The notes: generated by a model not told the origin, from the sequence alone. Counted from the first letter of the stretch, positions 25,857-34,973 are shown. The stretch: 64,000 bases of DNA from Chryseobacterium pennipullorum (GCF_003384725.1 NZ_QNVV01000009.1:62001-126000); one strand, 5' to 3'. Numbers and translations: made by a program.

Positions 25857-27152
25857 ATGAATTCCTTTATAGAAGAACTGAAATGGCGTGGTCTGTTTGC
25901 CGATATGATGCCCGGAACCGATGAACAACTGAATAAAGAGGTAACTACAGCATATATTGGTTTTGATCCTACAGCCGATTCTTTACATATCGGAAGTCTT
26001 ATCCAAATCAAAATTTTAGCTCACTTCCAGCAGCATGGGCACAAGCCGATTGCCTTGGTAGGTGGGGCTACAGGAATGATCGGGGATCCATCCGGAAAAT
26101 CAGCGGAGAGAAACCTTTTAGATGAAGAAACTCTTTTACATTATGTAGATTGTTTAAAAAATCAGCTTTCAAGATTCCTTAATTTTGCAGGGAATGAGCC
26201 TAATAAGGCTGAACTGGTGAACAACTACGACTGGATGAAGAATATTTCATTCCTTGATTTTGCCAAAAATGTAGGGAAAAACATCACTGTGAACTACATG
26301 ATGGCTAAAGATTCAGTAAAGAAAAGATTCTCAGGAGAGAGCGGTGCAGACGGAATGAGTTTTACAGAATTTACATATCAGCTGATTCAGGGGTATGATT
26401 TCCTTCACCTTTACCAAAATAATAATGTAAAGCTACAGATGGGAGGAACTGACCAGTGGGGAAATATCACGACCGGTACAGAATTGATCCGTAGAAAAGC
26501 TCAGGGTGAAGCATTTGCATTAACTGTTCCATTGATTACAAAAGCGGACGGTTCTAAATTCGGAAAGTCTGAAAGCGGAGAAAATTACTGGCTGGATAAG
26601 AAGAAAACTTCACCATATAAATTCTATCAATTCTGGCTGAATGCTACGGATGATGATGCTGAAAGATTCATCAGGTTCTATACGTTCTTAGGAAAAGAGG
26701 AAATTGAATCTTTAATTGAAGAGCATAAAACGGCTCCCCATGAAAGAAAACTGCAAAAGAAACTCGCTGAAGAGGTTACGGTTTGGGTACACGGACAGGA
26801 AGAATATGAAAAAGCCCTGAAAGCTTCTGAAATTCTTTTCGGACGTTCTACTGCGGAAGACCTAATAAGTCTAGATGAGGAAATATTCCTTGAAGTTTTT
26901 GACGGGGTTCCGCAAAAAGAAGTGGCAAAAGCTGATGTTTTAGGCATAAATATTATTGACCTGCTTTCTGAAAAATCAGGATTCCTGAAATCTAAAAGTG
27001 AAGCTCAGCGAGAAATTAAAGGAAATTCAATTTCTGTCAACAAACAAAAAGTAAACGATACGTATACAGCAAATGAGACCGACCTTATTGACAGCAAATT
27101 CCTGCTGCTTCAGAAAGGTAAGAAAAGTTACTTCATTGTAAAGGTGATTTAA
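25857..27152 (+). CDS. tyrS: tyrosyl-tRNA synthetase
   Basis: Class I aminoacyl-tRNA synthetase charging tRNA-Tyr. 431 residues. The HIGH-type motif is DSLHIGSL (44-47), the KMSKS equivalent is KFGKS (234-238), and the tyrosine pocket is visible in [12 protein letters not shown]. The C-terminal S4-like RNA-binding domain (about 355-431) ends [13 protein letters not shown]. The last 30 codons are duplicated about 5.2 kb downstream (32217-32307), suggesting that its 3' end was an integration or recombination site. It has its own terminator. Confidence 0.97.
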   Translation: MNSFIEELKWRGLFADMMPGTDEQLNKEVTTAYIGFDPTADSLHIGSLIQIKILAHFQQHGHKPIALVGGATGMIGDPSGKSAERNLLDEETLLHYVDCLKNQLSRFLNFAGNEPNKAELVNNYDWMKNISFLDFAKNVGKNITVNYMMAKDSVKKRFSGESGADGMSFTEFTYQLIQGYDFLHLYQNNNVKLQMGGTDQWGNITTGTELIRRKAQGEAFALTVPLITKADGSKFGKSESGENYWLDKKKTSPYKFYQFWLNATDDDAERFIRFYTFLGKEEIESLIEEHKTAPHERKLQKKLAEEVTVWVHGQEEYEKALKASEILFGRSTAEDLISLDEEIFLEVFDGVPQKEVAKADVLGINIIDLLSEKSGFLKSKSEAQREIKGNSISVNKQKVNDTYTANETDLIDSKFLLLQKGKKSYFIVKVI

Positions 27153-27172
27153 TCATCATGCAAAATATATGT

Positions 27173-27204
27173 AAAGAGCGGTCCCGCAGGACCGTTCTTT
27201 AACT
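27173..27204 (+). terminator. tyrS terminator
   Basis: A 12-bp stem AAAGAGCGGTCC (27173-27184) with 27189-27200 (one G-T pair), 4-base loop, T-rich 3' arm. Confidence 0.85.
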
Positions 27205-27255
27205 ATCACAGACTAAATTCGTGTTTTTTAGCCTTAATAATTTGTCATTTACCAA

Positions 27256-28017
27256 TTATCTTCCTTGTTGAGCAGCCTTCTCAGGAAGACTGTAGGTAAC
27301 GTTTCCTTTTTCATCAAGAAAATCTATTTTTGCATCACCGCCTGCCTCTACGGACAGTCTCAGCCGAGGTTTTCCTGCCCGGTCGGCCAGCATTACGGTA
27401 GCTTTCTTTTGCTCATCCCTTCCTACAAAAACCCTTTTTGCGAATGCAGGTTCTCCGGGACGAGGTTCCATCAATTCTTTAATTTTCTTATTTCTTTCTT
27501 CGGCATCAGTAATTTTTGCTGCCTGATGATACTGCTGGTTCCATTCGGAAAATATCGGCGAGTCCTGCCAGTCGTCTATATTAAGACCCATTTTCCGTTT
27601 ACCGTTCCGATCGCCGTAGGATAAATAAAGCGTTTGATTTTGGTTATGCTGATCAAATGATAAGTGACCTATGGCGGTATATTTTCCATTGATATCAGTC
27701 TTTCCGGAAAAAATCAATCCTCCTACCTCCGTTTCTTCTTCATTGAAAAAGATAAGTCCTGTACGGTCTCCACCTTTAAGACCAAAAGATTTTCCCTTGT
27801 ATAAAGGAGACGGTGAGCGTTCTCTATTTGAAATCGTCATTCTCAATGTACCATCCTTTTCAATGATATTGATTCGTTCTACATCAATCTCTTCAAATCT
27901 CTTTTTATCTTCCGAAACAAATCCCATCAACAGGGTAAAACATGCTATGCTCATCATCAATGTGCAAAGAATCTGCAAACGAAAAACTTTTTTTTCAAGC
28001 TGAGTAGTATGCTCCAT
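27256..28017 (-). CDS. membrane-anchored protein of unknown function
   Basis: A 253-residue protein with one N-terminal transmembrane helix (about 10-30, VFRLQILCTLMMSIACFTLLMG) and a long exported or cytosolic part. Recurrent short beta patterns such as EKDGTLRMTISNRERSPSPL, DRTGLIFFNEEETEVGGLIF, MGLNIDDWQDSP and KATVMLADRAGKPRLRLSVE suggest repeated strands ending in DxxGxxRL-like turns. No catalytic motif is recognised. It is the last gene of a probable three-gene minus-strand operon (29533 to 27256; gaps 43 and 12 bp). Confidence 0.8.
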   Translation of the reverse strand: MEHTTQLEKKVFRLQILCTLMMSIACFTLLMGFVSEDKKRFEEIDVERINIIEKDGTLRMTISNRERSPSPLYKGKSFGLKGGDRTGLIFFNEEETEVGGLIFSGKTDINGKYTAIGHLSFDQHNQNQTLYLSYGDRNGKRKMGLNIDDWQDSPIFSEWNQQYHQAAKITDAEERNKKIKELMEPRPGEPAFAKRVFVGRDEQKKATVMLADRAGKPRLRLSVEAGGDAKIDFLDEKGNVTYSLPEKAAQQGR

Positions 28018-28029
28018 AAATCAATAAAG

Positions 28030-29025
28030 CTATTTTTTAATAATTTTCCTGGTCTGCGTTTTTCCATCTTTAAAGCTTAGGGTAAGGTAATACACACCCG
28101 AAGGAAACCCTGAGAGATCAACCTTACCTGCATTATTGGATTCATAAATTTTTCTACCTTCCGTATTGTTTATTTCTATTTTTGTTGCTTTATCTCCATT
28201 TTTTATGGTCACATAATCTGAAGCCGGATTAGGATACATATCAATCTGTTTATCGACCAGCAGATCTTTAGTCCCTAATGTTAAGATATTTTTTCCGTAG
28301 CTTAAACTTCGGGTATGAATTGTAGGATATCCTGAAATTGTTGTATCTGCAAAACCTATTGTTAACAACGCCCCTGAATATTCGGATGAAATCCATGTAT
28401 AAATCTCAATCACAGAAGTAGTTAAGGGACTTCCTGTCACATTATTGGTTACGTTTACTATTCTTTTGGTTCTTAGTGTATTGGGGAAAATACCCAAGGG
28501 AGTTTTGAGCGTTCCGTAAGCATCTACTGTAACGGTATGGTTTCCGGTTTCTGATGTTCCTGAAGGGGTACTATAGCCTGTCCAGGAATCCGTGAACGAC
28601 TGCAGATAGGTGACTGGAAATTTAAGTTCCAGTTTAGGATTGTCAAAAGTATACAAGGTCGTTCCGCTTGTACTAGTGGACTTACTTCCAATTGTAGAAA
28701 GCTCATTATTGGAATATAACAAGTAGCTGTAGGAGTTTCCATTATCACTTCCTATCATTTTATTCGCTCCGTCAAAATCTAAACAGTTAGAATTACCCGG
28801 GCAGTTGTACATCGTCTGTGATGTCGTTGTAGCGGAAGAATATTGAGAAAAGTCCCAGGATACATTGGCTCCTGAGGGCCCGGGTGTCAGCCCACTTAGT
28901 GTTAAAGGGTCTGCATGCTGGTATGTAGTTGCTCCCGGCTGTATGGCATGATTGGCTGAGATAACCGGTTGTGCTGCTATTTTTACGATGGTAAAAACCA
29001 GTAAGGTGAGGTAAAATTTTTTCAT
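28030..29025 (-). CDS. type 9 secretion system cargo with C-terminal sorting domain
   Basis: A 331-residue secreted protein. Signal peptide (MKKFYLTLLVFTIVKIAAQ), then a Thr/Ser/Gly-rich beta domain of unknown type (residues 25-245), then a type A T9SS sorting domain beginning QIDMYPNPASDYVTIK near 262 and ending SGVYYLTLSFKDGKTQTRKIIKK. That signal directs export across the outer membrane by the gliding/T9SS machinery. It lies 12 bp before the following membrane protein gene, so it is probably co-transcribed. Confidence 0.93.
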   Translation of the reverse strand: MKKFYLTLLVFTIVKIAAQPVISANHAIQPGATTYQHADPLTLSGLTPGPSGANVSWDFSQYSSATTTSQTMYNCPGNSNCLDFDGANKMIGSDNGNSYSYLLYSNNELSTIGSKSTSTSGTTLYTFDNPKLELKFPVTYLQSFTDSWTGYSTPSGTSETGNHTVTVDAYGTLKTPLGIFPNTLRTKRIVNVTNNVTGSPLTTSVIEIYTWISSEYSGALLTIGFADTTISGYPTIHTRSLSYGKNILTLGTKDLLVDKQIDMYPNPASDYVTIKNGDKATKIEINNTEGRKIYESNNAGKVDLSGFPSGVYYLTLSFKDGKTQTRKIIKK

Positions 29026-29068
29026 AATTGAATTGTTTTAGTTATGGTTAGTAACCCTGTATTTTATT

Positions 29069-29533
29069 TTATTTTATCTTAATTTCTATACTTCCCTCAT
29101 CAAAGCTTTCAACATTTTTATCCGTGAAAATACTTTTTGCTTTAGGTTGTATGTTTTCCAAAAGCATTTCTGAGCTGCCGGTATGCATTACGGTAATAAT
29201 GGATTCATTTGCATTGTACTTCATATCAGTGTCAGTTACTCCGCTGGTTCCTGAAATGATGCCATCAATTTTTTTTAGGCTGGTAAGATCAATATTTGAA
29301 ATTCTGATTATAGTCATGGTTTCAATTTCATTAGTTTTAGAAGTGTTCTTTTTATTTTTTTTACCGAACAAAGAACTCAGTTTCCGACCTGTATTGGAGG
29401 CTCTATCTGCTGTATTTGACGCACGGTCCACTTTGTCTACCGCCCTGTCTATTTTATCTAAAAAACTTTGTGCTTTTGCTGTTGAGATGCTGCTTAATGA
29501 TAGCACGATACTCAGGATTACTATTTTTTTCAT
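29069..29533 (-). CDS. small exported protein of unknown function
   Basis: 154 residues with signal peptide MKKIVILSIVLSLSSISTAKAQ. It has a Lys/Arg/Asn-rich linker (DRAVDKVDRASNTADRASNTG repeats, about 28-65) and a compact C-terminal domain (about 70-154) with a beta-alpha-beta-beta-alpha-beta pattern reminiscent of HMA/ferredoxin-like folds, but without a CxxC metal motif. It is the first gene of the three-gene minus-strand group. Function not recognised. Confidence 0.78.
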   Translation of the reverse strand: MKKIVILSIVLSLSSISTAKAQSFLDKIDRAVDKVDRASNTADRASNTGRKLSSLFGKKNKKNTSKTNEIETMTIIRISNIDLTSLKKIDGIISGTSGVTDTDMKYNANESIITVMHTGSSEMLLENIQPKAKSIFTDKNVESFDEGSIEIKIK

Positions 29534-29750
29534 ATCGCTTTTTTTAAGGTTAAAAAATTTCTGTGATTATTTTACCCTACAAATTTTGCTTAATCCGAAG
29601 CACAAAAAAATTGCAGCTATATATATTTCATAAAAAATAGTATAACTTTTTATAAAAAGTAAGCTCTCAAACAATACTATAAAATACTAATATACAGCAA
29701 GATACAAAACACAAACATGCTCACTAAAAGATTAAGACCCAACCATCAGA

Positions 29751-29778
29751 TTGAAAGCTTATTAATTTTCTACATTTG
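29751..29778 (+). promoter_or_regulatory. promoter of the double-glycine peptide genes
   Basis: TTG (29751-29753), 17-bp spacer, TACATTTG (29771-29778). Predicted start near 29785, giving a leader of about 80 nt ahead of the first peptide gene. The rest of 29534-29750 is AT-rich with no feature I can support. Confidence 0.6.
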
Positions 29779-29866
29779 TAATACTCAGTATCAAGACCAT
29801 GAGATGAAGAATAACCGGAACGACAAATGCAATAAAATAGTAACAGCCATTGAAAAAAATTAAACT

Positions 29867-30052
29867 ATGAAAACACAATTAAAAACGTCATTAAAAAAAT
29901 TATCAAAAAAGAAGCTATCAACTATAACCGGAGGTAATATAGAAGTCTTAAGTGTGGAAGATGATGATGACAAAAATAACGGTGCCGGAACCAATAATGG
30001 AAACGGATCAGGAAATATAATAGGACTGTGCTGTGATTCTGCCAGTGAATAA
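29867..30052 (+). CDS. double-glycine-leader (bacteriocin-like) peptide 1
   Basis: A 61-residue precursor. Basic helical leader MKTQLKTSLKKLSKKKLST ends in the processing site ITGG (Gly22-Gly23). The predicted 38-residue core is acidic then Gly/Asn-rich (DDDDKNNGAGTNNGNGSG) and ends with a vicinal Cys pair (GLCCDSASE). Leader and core resemble the next gene, so the two form a family. Double-glycine leaders are normally cut and exported by peptidase-containing ABC transporters; none lies in this window. Antibacterial activity, signalling or other roles are all possible. Confidence 0.75.
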   Translation: MKTQLKTSLKKLSKKKLSTITGGNIEVLSVEDDDDKNNGAGTNNGNGSGNIIGLCCDSASE

Positions 30053-30148
30053 AATTCTAACAATCAGCTTGCAGGTTTCAATCTGCCTGCTACTTTATGA
30101 ACTGAGAATTACTTCTGGATATAAAAACACATCAAAAAAATGATTACA

Positions 30149-30376
30149 ATGGAAACTAAATGTACTTCGAAGTTTAAAAAACTGTCAAGAAAAGAGCAAT
30201 TGAATATTATTGCCGGAGATATCTCTATTAATAATGGAGGGAACGATGACGGCACCGGTGCAGGAGGCACCAATAATGGTGGCGGTTCAGGAAATGTTAT
30301 AAATCCCTGCCTGGTAAAGGTAACAAAATGCCTCTCTTACAATAGATGTACACAGCAAGATGTTCCGTTATGCTAA
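30149..30376 (+). CDS. double-glycine-type leader (bacteriocin-like) peptide 2
   Basis: A 75-residue precursor, start chosen at ATG 30149 (METKCTSKFKKLSRKEQ), because the leader then matches that of peptide 1; an upstream ATG at 30140 is possible. The processing site is IIAGD (Ala-Gly). The core is DISINNGGNDDGTGAGG..., then a tail with four cysteines (INPCLVKVTKCLSYNRCTQ ... PLC), a pattern that suits two disulfides or modified rings. It shares the GTNNGxGSGN block with peptide 1. It is separated from it by 96 bp and is probably co-transcribed. Confidence 0.72.
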   Translation: METKCTSKFKKLSRKEQLNIIAGDISINNGGNDDGTGAGGTNNGGGSGNVINPCLVKVTKCLSYNRCTQQDVPLC

Positions 30377-30396
30377 AATAAATATTTCAAAATTAT

Positions 30397-32076
30397 TTAC
30401 AAATCTTTATTCAGTTTTTCGATATATTGAAACGGGGTCACTCCCGTTTTTTCTTTGAATGTTCTTGCAAACGAAATTCCATTTTTATAGCCTACAATAT
30501 CAGCCAATGCCTGGGTGGTATAATTTCTCAGCTTTTTATCTTCGGAAAGTTCTTTCAGAATATAATTGATTCTCAACTCATTGGTGTATTCACTAAAAGA
30601 TTTTTTCATGTACTTATTAATCGTCTGTGATAAATAAGAGGTGTTGGTATTCAGTTTTTTAGCGACAAAAGCCTGGTTATACTCATTTTTAAGATAGAGC
30701 TTCTTCTCTTCCAGTTCAATCAGTTTTCCCATGATCTCCGCTTCCTTTTCGTCACTTATGGTAAAGCTGTTTTTAGTGGGTCTGCTAGCCAGGCTGTAGT
30801 CTTTTACCTGAAGCATCAATTCATCCAGACTTCGCTCAATATTTTTCTTTTTCCGGATCTGAAAAAGCAGGTATCCCGTGATACAGCCGATCAGAGCAAT
30901 TAATGCAATGATAAGAAACAGGCGATTTCTGAGTGTGGATGAACTTTTACTGATCTCATCATTCAGATTTTTAGAATTGATCTCTCTGTAGATCTCCCCC
31001 ATTTTCTTTTTTTCCAATTCTGAATTTTCTTTGTACAGCTCTATGAATTTTTTGTTATAAAATTCAACAGAATCAGTTTTCCCTTCCTTCAGATAAATTC
31101 TGGCCAGGTAGTCCTGTGCAAATATATAATCAGTATTCACCATGGAATCCTTTTCCATCAGATGGGACATTTCAAGGAAATTACGTTTTGATTCCATATA
31201 ATCATTATGCTCATAGAAATTAACGCCTAAGTTGTATTTGAGATTAAGGGTTTCATCTTTAAGCTTCAGAGTTCTATACATATCCAGACTTTTCAGATAA
31301 TATTCCGATGCTTTGAAATACTCCTTTTTTTTATTACTCAATGTACCCAGTTTCAGATAAGTCTTTGCCAGGAGCTTCTTATCTTTTGTGGTGCGGAGAA
31401 GTTCGTTAAAATTATAAAGAGCGCTGTCTCCATATTTTTTATTTTTTTGGGGGTCCGTAATGTATTTATCGGAATACAGGTGTCCCATATTAGAAAACAC
31501 GGTATTGTAGATGATTTCAAAATTTTCCTGTGGATATAAACTTTTATTCTTTTTCAGCAGATTCAAAACCTCACGGTTTTCTACAATAGCATCGTCTGTC
31601 TGCCCGATGGTAAGCTTTACAAAAGCAATATTTCCCTTGATTTTAATATGTTGTTTGATATCATTATTCTTTTCGGCAAAAAAATCAGCTTTTATAAAAT
31701 TCTTCAATGCTTCATCAGGAAGCTGATTGGCCATATCTGTGTTACCCAGAATATTATATATATTGGACAAGGTTGTGTAGTTTTCTTCAGTTTCCTGTAC
31801 TTTCTTAAGATAATGATTGATTTTTAAAAGACATGCCCGGGCTTCTTTTTCTTTTCCGGTGATGGTAAGCAGATATCTCTTTGCCGTATAGGCAAAAGCA
31901 AGATCTGCATCATTTTTTGATAAAAGAATCCTATCAACATACATTAATGCACTGTCTGCTCCGATTTTGTGATAGATAAAAAATTTTTCCCTGTAAGACT
32001 GAATCTCCTTATCACTTTGTGAAAATACGGGAACAGCGATCAACAGGAATATAAATAAAATAAATTTTTTCCACAT
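30397..32076 (-). CDS. AraC-family regulator with exported TPR sensor region
   Basis: A 559-residue one-component membrane regulator. Signal/anchor at the N-terminus (FILFIFLLIAVPVFS), TPR repeats (about 30-350), one transmembrane helix near 385-405 (LFLIIALIALIGCITGYLLF), then a cytosolic C-terminal AraC HTH (about 455-559) with NTSYLSQTINKYMKKSFSEY and LADIVGYKNGISFARTFKEKTGVTP (split). TPR-TM-AraC proteins are frequent in Flavobacteriia. It converges on the bacteriocin-like peptide genes 20 bp away, making those genes plausible targets, though this is inference from position only. Confidence 0.92.
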   Translation of the reverse strand: MWKKFILFIFLLIAVPVFSQSDKEIQSYREKFFIYHKIGADSALMYVDRILLSKNDADLAFAYTAKRYLLTITGKEKEARACLLKINHYLKKVQETEENYTTLSNIYNILGNTDMANQLPDEALKNFIKADFFAEKNNDIKQHIKIKGNIAFVKLTIGQTDDAIVENREVLNLLKKNKSLYPQENFEIIYNTVFSNMGHLYSDKYITDPQKNKKYGDSALYNFNELLRTTKDKKLLAKTYLKLGTLSNKKKEYFKASEYYLKSLDMYRTLKLKDETLNLKYNLGVNFYEHNDYMESKRNFLEMSHLMEKDSMVNTDYIFAQDYLARIYLKEGKTDSVEFYNKKFIELYKENSELEKKKMGEIYREINSKNLNDEISKSSSTLRNRLFLIIALIALIGCITGYLLFQIRKKKNIERSLDELMLQVKDYSLASRPTKNSFTISDEKEAEIMGKLIELEEKKLYLKNEYNQAFVAKKLNTNTSYLSQTINKYMKKSFSEYTNELRINYILKELSEDKKLRNYTTQALADIVGYKNGISFARTFKEKTGVTPFQYIEKLNKDL

Positions 32077-32216
32077 CCTTTTGAGTTAAATACAATACCA
32101 ATATACTTAATTTGTTGTTGATCTGAATAGTTAAACTTTATTAATTGATAAATTTAAAGTATGATCCGAAGATTATCTACGCAATCTAGAAAAAGAACAT
32201 CATCCATCCAGAAATA

Positions 32217-32307
32217 AACAAAAAGTAAACGATATGTATACAGCAAATGACAACGGCCTAATTGACGGCAAATTCCTGCTGCGTCAGAAAGGTAAGAAAA
32301 GCTACTT
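32217..32307 (+). pseudogene. duplicated 3' fragment of tyrS (91 bp)
   Basis: The 91 bases align without gaps to 27043-27133 inside the tyrS 3' end with 8 mismatches by eye (about 91% identity), in the same orientation. The tyrS reading frame stays open (encoding KVNDMYTANDNGLIDGKFLL), then ends at a TAG just beyond. No start or upstream tyrS sequence is present. It could be one of two att-like direct repeats bounding the 27.1-32.2 kb block, or a remnant of a tandem duplication. Confidence 0.85.
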
Positions 32308-32331
32308 AGGTTAGTTTTAAACACAATATAA

Positions 32332-32365
32332 AAACGGGCGCTGAGATTGATCTCAGCGCCCGTTT
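32332..32365. terminator. strong terminator downstream of the 32385 lipoprotein gene
   Basis: A perfect 15-bp stem (32332-32346 with 32351-32365, core GGGCGCTGAGA/TCTCAGCGCCC), loop TTGA, GC-rich, within 20 bp of the lipoprotein stop. Confidence 0.88.
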
Positions 32366-32384
32366 ATGGACTAAAAATTTAATA

Positions 32385-32801
32385 TTAAAATGTATAGCTG
32401 GCAGAAGCTGATAAGTACTGCCCGCTTGAAGTTCCTTCTTTTTTCAATTCTCCGTCTACCCAGATCTGCACCTTCAAAGTAGCAGATGCATCAGGTCCTA
32501 CTGCATTTACAGCAACATTAGCATTATATGCTCCCGGCTCGGATGTTACTTCCGGACTGCTCCAGGTACTTCCACTAAGGCTGGAAGCTGTGGTAGGGTT
32601 ACCATCTATTCCGTAAACTGCCACATCAATATCACTTCCCGAAGAAGCAATCGCTTTAAAAACTATTTTATGACTTTTTCCTGCTCCATTCACATTGTCG
32701 TCATCATCATTACTGCACGAAGTTGTAAAGCCAATAAGCATTACTGCTATTACAGCAGCAAACACCCCTTTGAACAGCTGATTCATACTCGTTTTTTTCA
32801 T
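32385..32801 (-). CDS. small putative lipoprotein (paralogue of 35654-36085)
   Basis: 138 residues with signal and lipobox (TTSCSNDDDD, Cys about 29) followed by an Asp-run typical of Bacteroidota surface lipoproteins. The mature part is an Ig-like beta domain: AVNAVGPDASATLKVQIWVDGELKKEG, ending YLSASASYTF. The same layout (Asp run, IWVDGEL / LWIDGEI, ASxSYxF end) recurs in the protein at 35654, on the other side of a two-component system. Function unknown; probably surface-exposed. It has a good promoter at 32865-32895. Confidence 0.85.
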   Translation of the reverse strand: MKKTSMNQLFKGVFAAVIAVMLIGFTTSCSNDDDDNVNGAGKSHKIVFKAIASSGSDIDVAVYGIDGNPTTASSLSGSTWSSPEVTSEPGAYNANVAVNAVGPDASATLKVQIWVDGELKKEGTSSGQYLSASASYTF

Positions 32802-32864
32802 AATCTTTTTGTTTAAATTTTAGTTACTTTATTTGATATTCTATGATTTGTAATTAGGTACCTG

Positions 32865-32895
32865 CAAAGCTAGTGGTGTCATCAAACACTATCAA
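32865..32895 (-). promoter_or_regulatory. promoter of the 32385 lipoprotein gene
   Basis: TAGCTTTG (complement of 32865-32872) and TTG (complement of 32893-32895), 20-bp spacer. Predicted leader about 55 nt. Confidence 0.6.
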
Positions 32896-33002
32896 TACTG
32901 AATAATGAGTAATTTTTTCTACCGAAATTCTGGTATTTTTTATCCTGAAATTTTTAGTTAAATTGAACGCTTTTAAAAATACACCCAACAGAATTGAGAC
33001 CA

Positions 33003-34973
33003 ATGAAGAGATTACTGATCCTGTTAAGCATATTGCTTTCCTTTGCTCTGCAATCCCAGCAAATCATCCCGCTTAATGAGAAACCTTATCTGGACAGTTT
33101 GCAAAACATCATAAAAAGTACTGCCCCCAAAACTTCAAAGGCCAATGCATCTTTTCTGCTGTCAAATTATTATAGAAATATTGATTCCCTGGTCAGCAAA
33201 CAATACCTGGAAAATGGAAAGACGCTCATTCATGGTGACACTTTTCTTTTAGCAAAGTATGAATATTACAGGGCACAATATCACCTGGATCGGAACAAGG
33301 AAAATGCCGCCATATATTATCAGCGCGCCATTAAAACACTGTCCAAAATTAAAAATGAGGAATCCGATCTTCTTCAGGCATCAGCCTGGTACAGCTATGG
33401 AGTAACGCAGAAGGATAAAGAAGGTTATCCTTTTTTGGTAAAGACGATCCTTGAGAAAAGCATTCCACTGGCTAAAAAATACGAAAACAGTAGAAACCTT
33501 GGTTTTTTATATACTCAGCTGGCTGTCATTCTCACGTATAATGCCGAGTTTAAAAAGTCCGAAGATTACAATGATAAAGCCCTTAAAATTCTCCAAAACC
33601 ATTATCCAAATTCTGCTGAGTTATTCTTCACCTATCTAAACTTTGCCAATAACTTCTGCTATCAGGCCAAAGGAGACGAAGCCAAAAAGTTTTTGGATAA
33701 GGCTGAAAAGCTAATCACCCCCTATCCCGAATCCTCTGTTAATGCTTTTTATTATTATGCCAGAACATTATATTGCATTACACGCCAAAAAAATGCAGAG
33801 GCGCTTCCCATCATTGAAAAGGGAATCTTCTATACAAAAAAATTCAACCAGAACTTACTGGCACAGATGTTTTATTTCAACAAATATGACATTTTACGAA
33901 AATTAAAAAGATATGAGGAGGCTAAAGAGGTCCTGGAAGATGTTTTAACAGAAAAATCCCTCGCTCTGGATCTTGCGAACAGAAAAACTATTTATAAACA
34001 GCTTTCTGCATTAAATGAAGAGATGGGAAATCTCAAAGGAGCACTGGTCTGGGAGCAGAAGTATTCCAAACTCAACGACAGCCTGAATACTGAAAATGTG
34101 AAACTCGAGATCAATAAAATTGAATCAAAGTTTAATGCTGCAGAAAAAGAAAGAAAAATAGCAACCTTAAATGCTGAAAAAAATCAGAAAGACCTTGAGG
34201 TCAATAAAAAAAACTCCTATTTATGGGGATTAAGTCTTGTCTTATTATTAGTGATAAGCCTTCTGATCTTCCTTTTTATCATCTTCAGAAAAAATAAAAA
34301 AATCAATGCCCAAAAAATCAATGAGATCAAACAAAAGGAAGAACTATCACTTACAAAAGCAATTCTTGATGGTGAGGAAAGAGAGAGAGAGCGTATTGCA
34401 AGAGATCTTCATGATGGCTTAGGCGGAATGCTTGCCGGTGTAAAGATCAACTTTTCCACCTGGTCAGCCAATCATTTAGATCCTGAAAAAGATAAGGAGT
34501 TTTATAAGATTCTGGGACAACTGGACCGTTCTGTAAGTGAGCTCCGGCATGTTGCAAGAAACCTGATGCCTGAATCACTGCTTAATTTCGGATTGGAAAC
34601 AGCCTTAAATGATCTGTGTGAATTTTACAACAGAAAAGATATGGAAATAGACTTTCAGGCGATCCGTATTGATAAAAAGCTTCCCATAAATATTCAGCTT
34701 AATATTTACAGGATTATACAGGAACTATTGGCTAATGCAATAAAGCATGCCGCAGCCAGCAGTATTTTACTGCAGTGCTCGCAATCTGAGAAAAACTTCC
34801 TCATTACCATTGAAGATAATGGAAAAGGATTTGAAAGCAATGCTGAACAAAAGACCAAAAGCATGGGACTCCGAAATTTAAAAAACAGGGTTGATTACCT
34901 GAAGGGAAATATGGAAATACATTCTGACAGCCAGGGAACAACCGTGAATATAGAACTCAATATAAATGGATAG
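33003..34973 (+). CDS. sensor histidine kinase, NarX/DegS type, with TPR sensor
   Basis: A 656-residue membrane kinase. Start at ATG 33003 (an in-frame TTG at 32994 is less likely). Signal peptide (LLILLSILLSFALQSQ), TPR repeats (about 40-390), transmembrane segment near 410-430 (LWGLSLVLLLVISLLIFLFI), then HisKA_3 dimerisation motif ERERIARDLHDGLGGML with the phospho-accepting His in DLHDG, then ATPase motifs LLANAIKHAAAS and IEDNGKGFES. It overlaps the next gene by 8 bp, so translational coupling with its cognate regulator is expected. Confidence 0.93.
   Translation: MKRLLILLSILLSFALQSQQIIPLNEKPYLDSLQNIIKSTAPKTSKANASFLLSNYYRNIDSLVSKQYLENGKTLIHGDTFLLAKYEYYRAQYHLDRNKENAAIYYQRAIKTLSKIKNEESDLLQASAWYSYGVTQKDKEGYPFLVKTILEKSIPLAKKYENSRNLGFLYTQLAVILTYNAEFKKSEDYNDKALKILQNHYPNSAELFFTYLNFANNFCYQAKGDEAKKFLDKAEKLITPYPESSVNAFYYYARTLYCITRQKNAEALPIIEKGIFYTKKFNQNLLAQMFYFNKYDILRKLKRYEEAKEVLEDVLTEKSLALDLANRKTIYKQLSALNEEMGNLKGALVWEQKYSKLNDSLNTENVKLEINKIESKFNAAEKERKIATLNAEKNQKDLEVNKKNSYLWGLSLVLLLVISLLIFLFIIFRKNKKINAQKINEIKQKEELSLTKAILDGEERERERIARDLHDGLGGMLAGVKINFSTWSANHLDPEKDKEFYKILGQLDRSVSELRHVARNLMPESLLNFGLETALNDLCEFYNRKDMEIDFQAIRIDKKLPINIQLNIYRIIQELLANAIKHAAASSILLQCSQSEKNFLITIEDNGKGFESNAEQKTKSMGLRNLKNRVDYLKGNMEIHSDSQGTTVNIELNING

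Noticed and set aside
32217..32310. possible small gene at the tyrS fragment
   Set aside because: It is a copy of tyrS sequence with only a 26-codon ATG-to-stop frame, so it is treated as a duplicated fragment.
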